DNA of 6,830 nucleotides. It comes from Bordetella parapertussis (GTDB taxonomy: Bacteria; Pseudomonadota; Gammaproteobacteria; Burkholderiales; Burkholderiaceae_D). Below, piece by piece: positions 6,406-6,830 of the stretch (position 1 is the first letter of the stretch; every line of letters starts with the position of its first letter). Below the pieces are notes generated by a model. It made no database searches. It was not told the origin of the DNA and worked only from the letters and a program-made list of their open reading frames with translations. Both the position numbers and the translations under genes were made by a program. Where the stretch lies: contig CAMBJI010000110.1 in assembly GCA_945867725.1 (NCBI GenBank), positions 1-6,830 on the forward strand, read 5' to 3'.

Positions 6406-6411
6406 TAGAAT
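6406..6411 (+). promoter_or_regulatory. Possible -10 element for the oxidoreductase gene
   Basis: TAGAAT differs from the TATAAT consensus at one base and lies 33 bp before the ATG. No convincing -35 box is found at 16-18 bp. The same TAG is an in-frame stop that limits how far upstream the coding region could begin. An 11-bp odd palindrome, CAGCT-C-AGCTG (6425-6435), sits between it and the start codon and could be an operator half-site pair. Confidence 0.3.
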
Positions 6412-6444
6412 GCGTTTTTAGCATCAGCTCAGCTGTTTCCTCAG

Positions 6445-6830
6445 ATGAACGCCCCCGCAAACATGCAAGTTTTGCTCTCCGACGCCCCGGAAAATAATGT
6501 ACCGGCGCGTCTGCGTGAAATACCCTACAACTACACTTCTTTCTCTGACCGCGAAATCGTCATTCGGCTGCTGGGTGAGAACGCATGGACACTACTCGCC
6601 GAACTGCGCAGCGCGCGTCAGACTGGCCGCTCAGCACGTATGCTCTACGAAGTCTTGGGCGATATGTGGGTCGTGCAGCGCAATCCCTATTTGCAAGATG
6701 ATTTGCTCGACAATCCTAAGCGTCGCGATTCACTGGTCGAAGCGCTTTACCATCGTCTCGGTGAAATCGATCGTCGACGCATGGCCGACACTGAAGAGTC
6801 GGATAGCGCCGCCGCCCAGACCCGCAGTGC
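6445..6830 (+). CDS. N-terminus of a DUF3683-type FAD/FMN-binding oxidoreductase, cut by window edge
   Basis: My own translation from ATG 6445 runs 128 codons to the right edge without a stop. After a variable first 20 residues comes [20 protein letters not shown] then [27 protein letters not shown] and [21 protein letters not shown] recognise this as the N-terminal DUF3683 region of very large (about 1300-residue) betaproteobacterial FAD-linked oxidases. In those proteins a PCMH-type FAD domain, an FAD-oxidase C-terminal domain, a 4Fe-4S region and cysteine-rich CCG domains follow; none of that is visible here. The role is probably oxidation of a 2-hydroxy acid such as D-lactate or glycolate, by inference from the domain family. 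An in-frame TAG at 6406 and family-like MNAP support the ATG at 6445, though no Shine-Dalgarno sequence is clear. Confidence 0.8.
   Translation, partial: MNAPANMQVLLSDAPENNVPARLREIPYNYTSFSDREIVIRLLGENAWTLLAELRSARQTGRSARMLYEVLGDMWVVQRNPYLQDDLLDNPKRRDSLVEALYHRLGEIDRRRMADTEESDSAAAQTRS

Larger units (their letters stand above)
6186..6444. other. Non-coding region between yqaA and the oxidoreductase gene
   Basis: These 259 bp hold no convincing gene. The left half contains the repeat-like structure at 6228-6297. An A/T-rich stretch follows at about 6301-6320. The right end carries a possible -10 and the start region of the next gene. No clear terminator with a U-tract is seen after the yqaA stop. 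Confidence 0.65.

Overview
The window looks like chromosomal core DNA of a betaproteobacterium, most likely in the order Burkholderiales. The case rests on a ptsN-hprK-rapZ regulatory phosphotransferase (PTS) cluster with an HPr kinase, a long-form QueF, a biosynthetic threonine deaminase beside it, and a rightmost gene whose N-terminus matches, from memory, the DUF3683-type FAD/FMN oxidoreductases of that order. Base composition is even, and I see no transposase, integrase, phage gene, tRNA, rRNA or CRISPR array.

Layout. Bases 1-5656 are coded entirely on the minus strand, in the order of transcription: ilvA (5656-4133), queF (4065-3226), a 280-bp gap rich in palindromes, ptsN (2945-2472), hprK (2455-1505), rapZ (1436-567), and a LON substrate-binding-domain gene (547 to beyond the left edge). 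Across a 43-bp divergent gap, a YqaA-family membrane protein gene runs rightwards (5700-6185). A 259-bp intergenic region with an inverted-repeat element follows, then the start of the large FAD/FMN oxidoreductase gene (6445 to beyond the right edge).

How the genes work together. ptsN, hprK, rapZ and the LON-domain gene are spaced 16, 68 and 19 bp apart and probably form one operon. EIIA-Ntr is a phosphoryl acceptor of the nitrogen PTS, HprK sets the serine-phosphorylation state of HPr, and RapZ is an RNA-binding adaptor that controls amino-sugar synthesis in enterobacteria. No sugar permease of the PTS is present, which fits a regulatory rather than a transport role. ilvA (isoleucine synthesis) and queF (queuosine synthesis) are 67 bp apart and may be co-transcribed, but they share no pathway.

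The coding content is ordinary. The parts that repay a second look are non-coding: the cluster of perfect palindromes between queF and ptsN, the repeat element at 6228-6297, the compact ilvA/yqaA control region, and a hairpin just before the rapZ start. I found no convincing new multi-gene system.
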